Positions 35,975-44,297 of a stretch of 64,000 nt of DNA are shown here, one piece after another. The notes under the pieces were generated by a model. That model made no database searches and was not told the origin of the DNA. It saw only the letters and a program-made list of their open reading frames with translations. The translations under genes were made by a program, and so were the position numbers. The DNA lies in assembly GCA_965230065.1 (NCBI GenBank), contig OZ245942.1, positions 7,254,001 through 7,318,000 on the forward strand, written 5' to 3'. The DNA comes from G965230065 sp965230065 (GTDB taxonomy: Bacteria; Bacteroidota; Bacteroidia; Cytophagales; Cyclobacteriaceae). Numbering within the stretch: position 1 is the first letter of the stretch; the number at the start of each line of letters is the position of its first letter.

Positions 35975-36505
35975 ATGCAGATACGCACCTTATCTATTCT
36001 ATTATTTTTTTCGCTCCTTTTTTTTGCTTGCAAGGAAGAGGACAACGGTATTGACATTCCTACAGACGGTGGCGAAATTTCTGCAAAAATTAATGGGAAG
36101 GAATTTTCTACAAGTGGCATATTGGTTACCGCTGAATATAACATACAAAATGAAACGATCCATTCACTGGCCATTGGTGGTGCAAAGCTTCCTGTGAATG
36201 GCGTTACAGAAGCCATTGCCCTGGCTATTGTTTCCACAGATGCAAGCGGCATCAATGTTGGCGATACCTACACGGCTACAAGTACTACCAAAATTGCCGG
36301 CGCTGAATATGTATTCGACGATAATACAACGGATATCAAGGCACTTTCAAATAATACTGAGGTGGTTACCATCACCATTACTGATATAGATTTTGATAAA
36401 AAGCTGGTATCAGGCACTTTCTCTTTTGACGGCACCGACGACGATGATCCCAATACCATTTATGAAGTAAGAGACGGAATATTCAAAGATATTTCTTTTT
36501 CATAA
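35975..36505 (+). CDS. Hypothetical lipoprotein (DUF6252-like)
   Basis: The 176-residue protein has a lipoprotein signal peptide ending in LFFAC (lipobox Cys at 20). The mature part begins KEEDNGIDIPTDGGEISAKINGKEF and is rich in beta strands with many Thr and Asp (TEAIALAIVSTDASGINVGDTYTATSTTK, VVTITITDIDFDKKLVSGTFSFDG). This pattern is common in Bacteroidota lipoproteins of the DUF6252 kind, but the assignment is by general look. The 3' end overlaps the convergent hydrolase gene by 23 bp. The function is unknown. Confidence 0.7.
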   Translation: MQIRTLSILLFFSLLFFACKEEDNGIDIPTDGGEISAKINGKEFSTSGILVTAEYNIQNETIHSLAIGGAKLPVNGVTEAIALAIVSTDASGINVGDTYTATSTTKIAGAEYVFDDNTTDIKALSNNTEVVTITITDIDFDKKLVSGTFSFDGTDDDDPNTIYEVRDGIFKDISFS

Positions 36506-37367
36506 AGGTATAAATTTCTGAAGCTGATTCATTTGTTTTCTCTTCCTGCACAAAGTGTCCACACGCATACTCCCTGATTTCCGCATGTGGTAACCTCGTT
36601 TTCCATTTATCAAGAAACTTAGGAGTGATAAACGCATCTTGCATTCCCCACATAATTAACCAGGGTTTATCTTCCAGTTTGTACAGCTGCTGCCATTGCA
36701 TTTCATACCAGTCAGAAGCACCAACCAGTGCTTTGGCTATATTTAACAATGGCTTTCTGGCATTCTTGTCAGGAAACGGTTTGATATAATGCCTGTGTGC
36801 TGTTTTTGATAAATGCTTTTTATGGGCGAAGCCTTTTTTAAGCAAAACTCTGGGAGAAAAATTCATATACAGGTAAAGAAATTTACCAATCCGGTTATTG
36901 ATGATTTTGTCAATTTTCTGAGCTTCCGGGTCATCTTTTGTTGCCCATAGCCAGGTGTTCATCAAAACTATTCTTTTGACCCTTTCATGATGCGAAATAC
37001 CGGTAGCCAAGCCTATGGGCCCGCCAAAATCATGAACGACCAGGGTAACATCCTGTAAGTTCAGTTTAATAATAAACTCGCTTAAGTTTTTTGCATGCTC
37101 CTGGGGTTTTCCTGAAAACGTCTCGGGCTTGTCTGAAAGGCCAAAACCCAGATGGTCAATGGCAATACAGCGGTAATTAACAGCCAACTTCCTGACAATA
37201 TCCCGGTATAAGAATGACCATGTTGGTGTACCATGAACAAATAAGATAATTTCTCCAATACCTTCATCTATATAGTGCATATTACCAGCTTCAAGCTGAA
37301 TGAACCTGCTTTCAAAAGGATACAAAGAACTATCGATCCAGCTTTGTGCATTACTACCTGCGTTCAT
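36483..37367 (-). CDS. Alpha/beta hydrolase, haloalkane dehalogenase-like
   Basis: The 294-residue protein has HGTPTWSFLYRDI near residue 46 and a VVHDFGGPIGL nucleophile elbow with Asp113, as in haloalkane dehalogenases. NTWLW follows. The acid is probably Asp in WGMQDAFITP and the base His in ACGHFVQEE. True dehalogenases usually have HGNPTS/W and Trp directly after the Asp. Here the Asn is Thr and the Trp is Phe, so halide binding may differ and the substrate is uncertain. It lies next to a Crp-type regulator on the same strand (100 bp upstream), which may control it. Confidence 0.8.
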   Translation of the reverse strand: MNAGSNAQSWIDSSLYPFESRFIQLEAGNMHYIDEGIGEIILFVHGTPTWSFLYRDIVRKLAVNYRCIAIDHLGFGLSDKPETFSGKPQEHAKNLSEFIIKLNLQDVTLVVHDFGGPIGLATGISHHERVKRIVLMNTWLWATKDDPEAQKIDKIINNRIGKFLYLYMNFSPRVLLKKGFAHKKHLSKTAHRHYIKPFPDKNARKPLLNIAKALVGASDWYEMQWQQLYKLEDKPWLIMWGMQDAFITPKFLDKWKTRLPHAEIREYACGHFVQEEKTNESASEIYTFMKKKYL

Positions 37368-37467
37368 AATATTTAGGATTTACAATGATGAATATTTGTT
37401 TTACATTGAATGATTGAAACAAAGTTCATCTATCTTATCCTATTGAGTCTTGGTATAAACCAACATT

Positions 37468-38031
37468 TCAAATTTGTACGCTGTTCATCAGTTTACTAAA
37501 ATTGGTTGAATCCATCCGCAGGTAGGAGGCGATATCTTTTTGTGAAACCATGTGGAGTAAATGCGGACTTCTTTTTACGAACGTTTTGAAACGTGTTTCT
37601 ATATCAAAGGCCATTAGCTCATGTTGCCGTTGTATCACGCCCATCAAAAAGAACTCCGTTGTTTTGCGAAACAGCGTTTCAATTTCCCTGAACTCCTTCA
37701 TTAATTGCTGGTGCTTTTCATAAGAAAGCCGCAGGAATTTACTGTCGGTAATGGTTTCCAGAAAGTATTTTGAGGGAGTTTGGGTGAAAAATGATTCGGG
37801 TATGCCACTGAATGAGGGCGCATAGGCGAAAGCGATTATATGCTGCTTGCCTTCATTGAGGTAATATGATTTTTGAATGCCCTCAATCACATAGTAGATG
37901 AATCGTTCTGTTTCTCCCGGTGCTGTCATTACGGTTTTTTTGGGTACAGTATGCACTTTCCAATGTGCAATGTACGCATCCAGAATTTCATCTTTTACTT
38001 TATGTATTTCAGACAAATATGCTTTCATCAT
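37468..38031 (-). CDS. Crp/Fnr-family transcriptional regulator
   Basis: The 187-residue protein has a cyclic-nucleotide-binding-like domain (about 15-120: KKTVMTAPGETERFIYYVIEGIQKSYYL, then IPESFFTQTPSKYFLETITDSKFLRLS). A C-terminal winged-helix part follows (SPHLLHMVSQKDIASYLRMDSTNFSKLMN). The cAMP phosphate-binding residues are not obvious, as is usual in this Bacteroidota group. The winged helix looks shorter than in standard Crp. It lies upstream of the hydrolase gene and diverges from the SnoaL-like gene. Confidence 0.82.
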   Translation of the reverse strand: MMKAYLSEIHKVKDEILDAYIAHWKVHTVPKKTVMTAPGETERFIYYVIEGIQKSYYLNEGKQHIIAFAYAPSFSGIPESFFTQTPSKYFLETITDSKFLRLSYEKHQQLMKEFREIETLFRKTTEFFLMGVIQRQHELMAFDIETRFKTFVKRSPHLLHMVSQKDIASYLRMDSTNFSKLMNSVQI

Positions 38032-38164
38032 ATAAAGCAGAACGTTAAATACAACCTCCGGTTCGGGCTTTTTCTATGATTTTCAGCAGTTTAAACCCAC
38101 CTTTTTGCAGTTTGAAAAAATTTCGTTATTATCATGGGCAGTTAGTCATAAGCACCCCTATACC

Positions 38165-38647
38165 ATGAAAACAATAGTATACATTCTCTTCATTTTACTG
38201 ATAAGTAAGGCAATGTATGCCCAACATATCATGGCTGCCGACAGCACTGAAATTGCAGAAAAAATTAACGAGTGGAACAAGGCCTGGAAAATTAAAGACC
38301 CTGCCCTGGCCAGCAAGTGGTACGCTGCACAAGCCGACTTTACCAATGCTTTTGGCTTCAATATGGTGGGGCAGGCAGCCATAGAAGCATACCTTACAGA
38401 AGTATTTGGTTTTGACTTTGTGATGGCAGGCAATACCGAACAAACCTCTATCAAACTGAAAAAAATTTCGGACGATGCGATATTGGCGATTACCACTGTG
38501 GAGCGAAAAGGACAAAAAATATCAGACAACAAAACTTTAGGAACCAGAAATACCACCCATTACCGTTTGTTCGAGAAAGACGGGCAATGGTATATTACCG
38601 CACATTTAATTTCAGATGCAAGGAACACAGAATCAGAAAAACATTAA
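38165..38647 (+). CDS. Secreted NTF2/SnoaL-like protein
   Basis: The product is 160 residues from MKTIVYILFILLISKAMYAQ, a clear signal peptide. A longer frame adds 20 residues before it. The mature part (EKINEWNKAWKIKDPALASKWYAAQADFTNAFGFNMVGQAAIEAYLTEVFG, then TTHYRLFEKDGQWYITAHLISD) has the typical cone-shaped NTF2-like pattern of SgcJ/SnoaL families. The role is unknown. It diverges from the Crp-type regulator and is followed by an AraC-type gene 40 bp later. Confidence 0.75.
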   Translation: MKTIVYILFILLISKAMYAQHIMAADSTEIAEKINEWNKAWKIKDPALASKWYAAQADFTNAFGFNMVGQAAIEAYLTEVFGFDFVMAGNTEQTSIKLKKISDDAILAITTVERKGQKISDNKTLGTRNTTHYRLFEKDGQWYITAHLISDARNTESEKH

Positions 38648-38687
38648 ACTGTTTGGTTATGAACGGAAAATCTGAAAAAGCGCCTGA

Positions 38688-39497
38688 ATGAAAAATGAGT
38701 TCATTACACAAAAACCCCAAGACACTTTTTTATCTACTCTGGTAGATTCTTATTTCTATATTGATATTCCGGTTGATACCTTATCAGAAACTCAGGAATA
38801 TGTAATGCCTTTTCCAAGAATAACTTTTGGGTACTTTTTCAATCATCCCTTCATGGTTACAAACCATGATTTGGAGGAATGTGAAACAGTAGATATGGCT
38901 ATTTCCAGAATATCAACCCATAAAATAACGGTGTTTCCACTCACAGACAGGATCAAAATTATCGGGGCCCATGCCAAGCCCTATATCCTGGCTTATTTAA
39001 CCGAAGTGCCTATTGGAAAGCTTCCCTGGCTGATCAATACGGTAGACTTATTTGGTGCAACAGCCCAATCTTTTCGGGAAAATATCTTGCAATGCCATCA
39101 GCCTGAGGAAATGTTTGCACAGGTAGAGCAGGTATTCCTGAATACCCTTCTCAACCGTAACCTCCAAACCGTAACCAAGGCTGTAGACCTGATTGAAAAG
39201 TATGAGGGAAATATTAAACTCGCTGAAGTAGCAGATCATTTGAGCGTGACAGACCGCACCCTCAGAAGCCAGTTTCATAAACACATTGGTTGTGCACCAA
39301 AAGATTTCATGCAACTGGTACAATTGAAGAACTCTGTCCGTCAAATGAATTTTACGGATGATTCTTTAACAAACATCACGTATGACAATCGGTATTTTGA
39401 TCAGGCCCACTTTATAAAAACTTTTAAAAACATCACGGGAAAGCCACCAAAAGAAATCAGGAAGCAAATGCCAAACTTCCGGTTTTTACAATTTTAA
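38688..39497 (+). CDS. AraC-family transcriptional regulator
   Basis: The 269-residue protein has an N-terminal sensor domain (about 1-160) that resembles DUF6597. The C-terminal AraC helix-turn-helix pair follows: EGNIKLAEVADHLSVTDRTLRSQFHKHIGCAPKDFMQLVQLKNSV, then YDNRYFDQAHFIKTFKNITGKPPKEIRKQ. Ligand and targets are unknown. The next gene, a four-span membrane protein, begins 45 bp downstream and may be regulated by it. Confidence 0.9.
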   Translation: MKNEFITQKPQDTFLSTLVDSYFYIDIPVDTLSETQEYVMPFPRITFGYFFNHPFMVTNHDLEECETVDMAISRISTHKITVFPLTDRIKIIGAHAKPYILAYLTEVPIGKLPWLINTVDLFGATAQSFRENILQCHQPEEMFAQVEQVFLNTLLNRNLQTVTKAVDLIEKYEGNIKLAEVADHLSVTDRTLRSQFHKHIGCAPKDFMQLVQLKNSVRQMNFTDDSLTNITYDNRYFDQAHFIKTFKNITGKPPKEIRKQMPNFRFLQF

Positions 39498-39541
39498 GTC
39501 TGTTTCATCTTTGAAATTTGCACCATACCAAATTCAAAAAG

Positions 39542-40018
39542 ATGAAACGCAACATTATTATTAAAACACACCTGATAGCAACCGCTATTGCCATAATAAC
39601 CATCAGTACTTTTTTTATTTCATCACTTATTGCAGAGTTAGGTGGCAGTGTGGAGCATATCAAATCTGTAAAAAAAGGTATTCTTTATGCGCTTCCCTTG
39701 ATGGTAATTACCATGCCTATGCTGGCCATCACCGGCAACAAACTAGCTGGAAACACTAAAAACCCAAAAGTGATGGAGAAGCAACGAAGGATGAAGTTTA
39801 TCATGATAAATGGCATAGTCCTCATTTTCCTTGCTCTTTTTCTCTATTACCAATCACATTACCAGGCTGTTGACAGCATATTTTTGATTGCCCAGGTTGC
39901 TGAGTTCGTATTTGGCCTGATAAACCTCACATTGATTGGGCTAAACCTGATAGCCGGGTTGAAGCTTTCGGGGCGTATAAGAAGGCCTATATATACCCCC
40001 TTCTGGCGCGGAAATTAG
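39542..40018 (+). CDS. Hypothetical four-span membrane protein
   Basis: The product is 158 residues from MKRNIIIKTHLI; an upstream in-frame start at 39518 adds eight residues and is less likely. Membrane spans are seen at about 10-30 (LIATAIAIITISTFFISSLI), 47-65 (ILYALPLMVITMPMLAITG), 85-105 (FIMINGIVLIFLALFLYY) and 115-140 (IAQVAEFVFGLINLTLIGLNLI). Basic loops lie between spans 2 and 3. The family and function are not recognised. It follows an AraC-type gene on the same strand. Confidence 0.65.
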   Translation: MKRNIIIKTHLIATAIAIITISTFFISSLIAELGGSVEHIKSVKKGILYALPLMVITMPMLAITGNKLAGNTKNPKVMEKQRRMKFIMINGIVLIFLALFLYYQSHYQAVDSIFLIAQVAEFVFGLINLTLIGLNLIAGLKLSGRIRRPIYTPFWRGN

Positions 40019-40093
40019 TTCCTCGCCTTCAACACCACAAATTAATATTCCAAACCAACGTTAAATAACCATTAATTTCTTCAGAAAATAGAA

Positions 40094-40576
40094 TCAATAA
40101 GGCACTTTCTCCTCATCATCTTCCCAGGCTTTAAATACTTTCAGTCCGGCTTCCCGCTGGGTTTGGCTACTTTTGATACTTTGTTCATGCAAAGGGAGGG
40201 GCACTTGTTGGTAAATCCACTCGTCATCAAACCCCGCGTCAGCCGCATCTTTCCGGGTACAGGCGTACACCAGGCGGTCAATCCGGGCCCAGTAGATGGC
40301 CGAAAGGCACATGGGGCATGGTTCGCAGGAAGTGTACAACGTACATCCGTTGAGTTGGAATGTACCCAAATGTTGGCAGGCTTCCCGAATGGCTACCACT
40401 TCGGCATGGGCGGTGGGGTCGTGGGTTGTGGTTACTGTATTTGTTCCTTTTCCGATGATTTTCCCTTCTTTTACCACCACCGAACCAAACGGCCCGCCTG
40501 AATGATTATGCACATTTTGCATGGCCTGTTCAATGGCTGCCTGCATAAATTCCTTATCTTGTGTATTCATCACCAT
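40094..40576 (-). CDS. guaD: Guanine deaminase, nucleoside deaminase fold
   Basis: The 160-residue protein matches the short GuaD type. HAEV (H57, E59) and TSCEPCPMC (C84, C87) hold the catalytic zinc. It shares long blocks with Bacillus GuaD as I recall it, for example DPTAHAEV.AIR.ACQ.LG, YTSCEPCPMCL.AIYWAR and DAADAGFDDE.IY. It should convert guanine to xanthine. A tRNA adenosine deaminase (TadA) is less likely given the FDDEWIY ending. Two close ATGs (40576, 40570) are possible starts. The 5' end overlaps the first bases of a weak forward frame, but no real gene starts there. Confidence 0.88.
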   Translation of the reverse strand: MVMNTQDKEFMQAAIEQAMQNVHNHSGGPFGSVVVKEGKIIGKGTNTVTTTHDPTAHAEVVAIREACQHLGTFQLNGCTLYTSCEPCPMCLSAIYWARIDRLVYACTRKDAADAGFDDEWIYQQVPLPLHEQSIKSSQTQREAGLKVFKAWEDDEEKVPY

Positions 40577-40617
40577 TTTTTTTAATCTTTGAACAGTTTT
40601 TGTTAATGGTTGAGGGT

Positions 40618-41628
40618 ATGTATTTTTTATTTTTGAACTTCCCGGCCTTGTGCCGGGATCTCCTCATTTTAAACGTAATAAACGTATGCCGAAACTACAG
40701 TTTCGGCGTACATCCGGCAAAGGTTGCTTTTTATTCCTGCTTTCTATCACTGTTTTTATCTTCCACCACCTTTGCCCAACCCAAAAAAGACTCAGTAGAT
40801 ACCCGAAAATTAAACAATTTTCTGCTTATTTCGGGGGTGGCTTATGGGGCTACTTTGTTTAGCCTGAGTGAAGTTTGGTACAAAAATCAGGAAAACCAAC
40901 CCTTTCAGTTCTTTGACGACAGCCACGAATGGCAACAAATGGACAAGGCCGGGCATTTCTATTCCGCCTTTCACATCAGTCAGGTAAGCCATAACTTCCT
41001 ACACAATGCAGGGGTTGCTGATAAAAAAAGTGCCATTTACGGCAGCATCATCGGTGCAGCCCTTCTAATTCCGGTTGAAATATTTGACGGGTTTTCTGAC
41101 GCTTACGGCGCTTCCTGGTCAGATTTGGCTGCTAACACACTGGGAGCTTCTTTCTTTCTGGGGCAAAAACTGTTATGGAAAGAAGTGCGCATTCACCCGA
41201 AGTTTTCATTTCATCAAACCCAACTGTCTCCTTTGCGCCCCGGTACGCTGGGCAATGGCCTGCATGAAGAATTTATTAAGGATTATAACGGACAAACCTA
41301 CTGGCTTTCGTTTGATTTGTATGATTTTATTTCCGCTGCAAAGCCTGATAGCAAATTTCCCAAGTGGTTAAACCTTGCCGTTGGGTATGGGGCTGAAAAC
41401 ATGTTGTATGCCCGCCATTTCCAAAACCAGGAAGCAGGACAAACACCTTACCGGCAGTTTTACCTCTCCCTTGATTTTGATTTGAGTCACTACCGCCTCC
41501 CCCCTACCCGTTTCACCAATAAAATCTTAAACGGTGCGCTTTACGTAGTCAATATGATACACCTGCCTGCTCCTGCCCTGTCGTACGACAAACAAAATAA
41601 ATGGAAATGGCATTGGATGTATTTTTAA
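40618..41628 (+). CDS. DUF2279 family membrane/periplasmic protein, start uncertain
   Basis: The frame reaches upstream to 40561. The body shows a signal-like span VAFYSCFLSLFLSSTTFAQ, then KLNNFLLISGVAYGATLFSLSEVWYKNQENQPFQFFDDSHEWQQMDKAGHFYSAFHISQ, which matches the DUF2279 family. No good ATG lies just before the signal span. ATG 40618 and TTG 40648 are in frame. A copy of the double-hairpin element (40640-40707) overlaps this 5' end, so the annotated N-terminus may be coded partly by repeat DNA, or translation may begin at a rare codon nearer the span. The function of the family is unknown. Confidence 0.65.
   Translation: MYFLFLNFPALCRDLLILNVINVCRNYSFGVHPAKVAFYSCFLSLFLSSTTFAQPKKDSVDTRKLNNFLLISGVAYGATLFSLSEVWYKNQENQPFQFFDDSHEWQQMDKAGHFYSAFHISQVSHNFLHNAGVADKKSAIYGSIIGAALLIPVEIFDGFSDAYGASWSDLAANTLGASFFLGQKLLWKEVRIHPKFSFHQTQLSPLRPGTLGNGLHEEFIKDYNGQTYWLSFDLYDFISAAKPDSKFPKWLNLAVGYGAENMLYARHFQNQEAGQTPYRQFYLSLDFDLSHYRLPPTRFTNKILNGALYVVNMIHLPAPALSYDKQNKWKWHWMYF
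40640..40707. repeat. Double-hairpin element (copy D)
   Basis: CCCGGC/GCCGGG at 40641-40657 is followed by GCCGAAAC/GTTTCGGC at 40688-40707 with only about 30 bp between them. It is shorter than other copies and lies within the 5' end of the DUF2279 reading frame. Confidence 0.6.
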
Positions 41629-41648
41629 TATCAGTAGCTAACCCGGAC

Positions 41649-41668
41649 TTCGGGCTTCCCAGCCCGAA
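41649..41668 (-). terminator. Short hairpin before the DUF2027-Smr gene
   Basis: TTCGGGC (41649-41655) and GCCCGAA (41662-41668) form a 7-bp stem. The A-run that follows reads as T-run on the minus strand only, so it would not be a classical terminator for the upstream plus-strand gene. Confidence 0.35.
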
Positions 41669-41704
41669 AAAAATAATAACTTTGATTAAAAATAAACAAC
41701 AATC

Positions 41705-42703
41705 ATGAACATTGGCGATAAAGTAAGGTTTTTAAAAGGCAGCGAAGAAGGGATTATCACCCGCTTTCTGGAAGGGAATATGATGGAAGTAGAAATAGAA
41801 GATGGCTTCCAGATTCCGGTCATGCGCAATGAAGTTGTGGTGATTTCGCAGGATGAACAAAAGTACTTTCAGAAAAAAGAAAGCTCTACTACAGCTTACC
41901 AGCCCAAACCTGCTGCCCCGAGCATACAAAAACCGAAACCTGTTGCATCTATTCCTGTTGCCTCCCAGGGTATTTTCCTGGCATTTACCGAAATCAACGA
42001 CCGCCAACTGGCACTGTACCTTATCAACAATACCGACTTTCACCTTCCGTTTACTGTAGGCGAAGAAGTTGACTTGGAGTTCCGAGGTATTGCCTGTGGC
42101 ATGCTGAACAGCAAAAATTCTATCAAAATCAAAGAAGTATCGGTGCAGGATTTTGAAAACTGGCCTTCTCTGGTGTTGCAAATACTTTTTCACCGGGACG
42201 GATATTTCAAAATGCGGGAGCCGCTCATCCGCAAGCTGAAGTTTAAAGCCGCAACATTCTTTAAGAATAAAAAAACCGCACCCATCATTAACAAACAGGC
42301 GTATCTGTACCAGGTAGATGGCAAAGATGCCCCCGTACAGAGCAGCACCATTGACGTTGCCCAACTGAAAGAAAGCATGTTTGAAAGCAAAACCGATGCT
42401 GAAAAGCCCAAATATGTACGTCCTCCCCGGCAGGTTGACCTGCACATAGAGCAGCTTACCAAAAACTATGACACCATGAATAACCATGAAATGCTGGAGC
42501 TACAACTCAAAGTTTTTGAAGAAAACCTGGACCGCGCCATCGCTTCCGGTATGGACGAAATCACTTTTATCCACGGTATCGGCAGCGGTGCCTTGCGCAA
42601 TGCCATTCACAAAAAACTCTCTAAGGTGAAAAATATACAGTATTTCAAAGATGCCATGCGCGAAAAATTTGGGTACGGTGCCACACTTGTAAGAATAAAA
42701 TAG
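41705..42703 (+). CDS. DUF2027 and Smr domain protein
   Basis: The 332-residue protein begins MNIGDKVRFLKGSEEGIITRFLEGNMMEVEIEDGFQIPV, the typical DUF2027 start. It has a second beta domain (IFLAFTEINDRQLALYLINNTDF). The C-terminal Smr domain reads VDLHIEQLTKNY, ITFIHGIGSGALRNAIHKKLS and GYGATLVRIK. Smr domains have nuclease activity on DNA or RNA in several proteins; the DLH and HGxG motifs are present. No MutS part exists. This domain pairing is typical of Bacteroidota. The role is unproven. Confidence 0.88.
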   Translation: MNIGDKVRFLKGSEEGIITRFLEGNMMEVEIEDGFQIPVMRNEVVVISQDEQKYFQKKESSTTAYQPKPAAPSIQKPKPVASIPVASQGIFLAFTEINDRQLALYLINNTDFHLPFTVGEEVDLEFRGIACGMLNSKNSIKIKEVSVQDFENWPSLVLQILFHRDGYFKMREPLIRKLKFKAATFFKNKKTAPIINKQAYLYQVDGKDAPVQSSTIDVAQLKESMFESKTDAEKPKYVRPPRQVDLHIEQLTKNYDTMNNHEMLELQLKVFEENLDRAIASGMDEITFIHGIGSGALRNAIHKKLSKVKNIQYFKDAMREKFGYGATLVRIK

Positions 42704-42750
42704 CGTTATGGGTTAGAAGCTGGAAATTGGAAGTTAGAGGTTCGAGGTTA

Positions 42751-42782
42751 GAAGCTAGAGGAATTATCTAACCTCTAGCTTC
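42751..42782 (+). terminator. Hairpin of the AGAAGCT word-repeat family
   Basis: GAAGCTAGAGG (42751-42761) and CCTCTAGCTTC (42772-42782) form a perfect 11-bp stem. Related words (GGTTAGAAGCTGGAAATTGG before it, CAGCTTCTAACTTCCAAT after it) extend the pairing. It lies after the Smr gene. Confidence 0.65.
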
Positions 42783-42821
42783 CAGCTTCTAACTTCCAAT
42801 ACAAAAACAATAAAAAAATAT

Positions 42822-44150
42822 ATGCGAATACGTCCGTACTGCACGTTGCTGTTACTTTTATCTTTCTGTTTACTACCGGAATACGCAGGGGCACAAAACC
42901 GTAACACTACCACCGTTACCACCTACTACGACTCGGCCCAAAACTTTATTAAAGAAAAGTATTTCATTTTGGGCAACGACAGCTCCCGCATTGACGGGGA
43001 TTATACCAAATATCATTTTGATGGAAGCATCGCCGCCAAAGGCATTTTTGAAGACGGCACGCGCATGGGCACTTTTGAAGAATATTACCCCGATGGCGCA
43101 TTGCAACGCACCATTCCTTATAAAGAAAACCTGAAAAATGGTGAAGTAATAGTGTATGACCAGGATGGCTCTGTGCTCCAGGCCGGCTCTTTCAAAGATG
43201 ATACCCTGGATGGGGAATTGATTTTGTATTATCCGAATGGAAAGATAAGAAGCAAAACCATATTTGCCAATGGAAAGCCCGATGGCCCCATTACCACGTA
43301 CTATACCAACGGAAATATCAGTGAAGTGGTGAACTACCAAAACGGCCAGCAACACGGTAAAGTAGAGCGCTACTATGAAGACGGCACATTGAAAAATGTA
43401 TCGCACTACAATCGGGGCGTGCTGGAAGGCAAGGTGATTGCTTATTACCCCAACGGGCAGGTATCAGACAGTACCCACTTTAAGAATGGGCAAAAACAGG
43501 GCGATTTCACTTCTTTTACCGCATCAGGTAAACTTTTGGCAGAAGGATATTATGAAAATGGCTTTTTGGAAGGGGAATTTAAAGAGCACTACGAAAACGG
43601 ACAGGTAAAACACCTCCGCCATTACCGGGAAGGAAAGCCTGTTGGTGAAAATAACACTTATTTTGAGGATGGAGCCTTGCAACATTCAGTAACATACAAT
43701 GAAACAGGCAGAACAGAAAAAGCCTTTTACCCGAACGGACAAGAGAAATTCACCAAACAGTTTACAGAAAAGGAGCCTGCCGGCACCTGGAAGTTTTATT
43801 GGAAAAACGGACAATTAAAGCAGGAAACCCCCTACCAGGCCGGAGAAATACACGGAATGCAAACCACTTATTACGAAAACGGACAAACGGAAACCCAGCA
43901 AGCATACAAAAATGCCCGCAAAACAGGTACCGCCTACACCTATTATCCTTCCGGACAAACAAAAACCGAAACCAAATATTACTACAACGTGCAGCAAGGC
44001 CCGCATACAGCATACTATGAAGATGGCACCACAAAAGTTTCGGGCGAGTACAGTGGCGGAAAGAAAACTGGTGTGTGGAAGCATTATGATAATGTGGGCA
44101 ACCTGACAGAAGAAATTACCTACAAAGATGGTGAAGTAGCTAAGCAGTGA
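42822..44150 (+). CDS. Secreted MORN-variant (YwqK-like) repeat protein
   Basis: The 442-residue protein has a signal peptide ending GAQ. About fifteen repeats with the pattern YY.NG....(E/H)Y.NG...G follow, for example YYPNGKIRSKTIFANGKPDGPITTYYTNG and YYENGQTETQQAYKNARKTG. These are MORN-variant repeats found in YwqK-type proteins. Database names call them antitoxins, but no toxin gene is near, so the label is doubtful here. The repeats form a beta-rich solenoid with a likely binding role. Location should be periplasmic or surface. Confidence 0.85.
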   Translation: MRIRPYCTLLLLLSFCLLPEYAGAQNRNTTTVTTYYDSAQNFIKEKYFILGNDSSRIDGDYTKYHFDGSIAAKGIFEDGTRMGTFEEYYPDGALQRTIPYKENLKNGEVIVYDQDGSVLQAGSFKDDTLDGELILYYPNGKIRSKTIFANGKPDGPITTYYTNGNISEVVNYQNGQQHGKVERYYEDGTLKNVSHYNRGVLEGKVIAYYPNGQVSDSTHFKNGQKQGDFTSFTASGKLLAEGYYENGFLEGEFKEHYENGQVKHLRHYREGKPVGENNTYFEDGALQHSVTYNETGRTEKAFYPNGQEKFTKQFTEKEPAGTWKFYWKNGQLKQETPYQAGEIHGMQTTYYENGQTETQQAYKNARKTGTAYTYYPSGQTKTETKYYYNVQQGPHTAYYEDGTTKVSGEYSGGKKTGVWKHYDNVGNLTEEITYKDGEVAKQ

Positions 44151-44175
44151 AAACTTAGAGGTTAGAGATTAGAAG

Positions 44176-44212
44176 TTAGAAGCTAGAAAAAAATCTAACT
44201 TCTAGCTTCTAA
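44176..44212 (+). terminator. Hairpin of the AGAAGCT word-repeat family
   Basis: TTAGAAGCTAGA (44176-44187) and TCTAGCTTCTAA (44201-44212) form a perfect 12-bp stem. A second pairing of AGAAGTTAGA with TCTAACTTCT is possible and excludes the first. It lies after the MORN-repeat gene. Confidence 0.65.
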
Positions 44213-44258
44213 CTTCCAGCATCTACATTCTACCCACCACATAAGTTTTCTCAGGCAC

Positions 44259-44290
44259 TTGCAATTCACCCATCAGATGGTGTAACTTTG
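44259..44290 (+). promoter_or_regulatory. Predicted promoter of purC, near-leaderless
   Basis: TTG (44259-44261) and TAACTTTG (44283-44290) are 21 bp apart and match the Bacteroidota promoter pattern. The purC ATG (44298) is only 7 bases after the -7 element, so the mRNA may have no leader, or only a few bases. Confidence 0.45.
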
Positions 44291-44297
44291 TTTGTTA

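Noticed and set aside
42733..42745. tRNA T-arm-like GGTTCGAGG
   Set aside because: No acceptor stem or cloverleaf can be formed; it is part of the word-repeat family.
42822..44150. Antitoxin role for the YwqK-like protein
   Set aside because: It is a secreted MORN-repeat protein and no toxin gene lies next to it.
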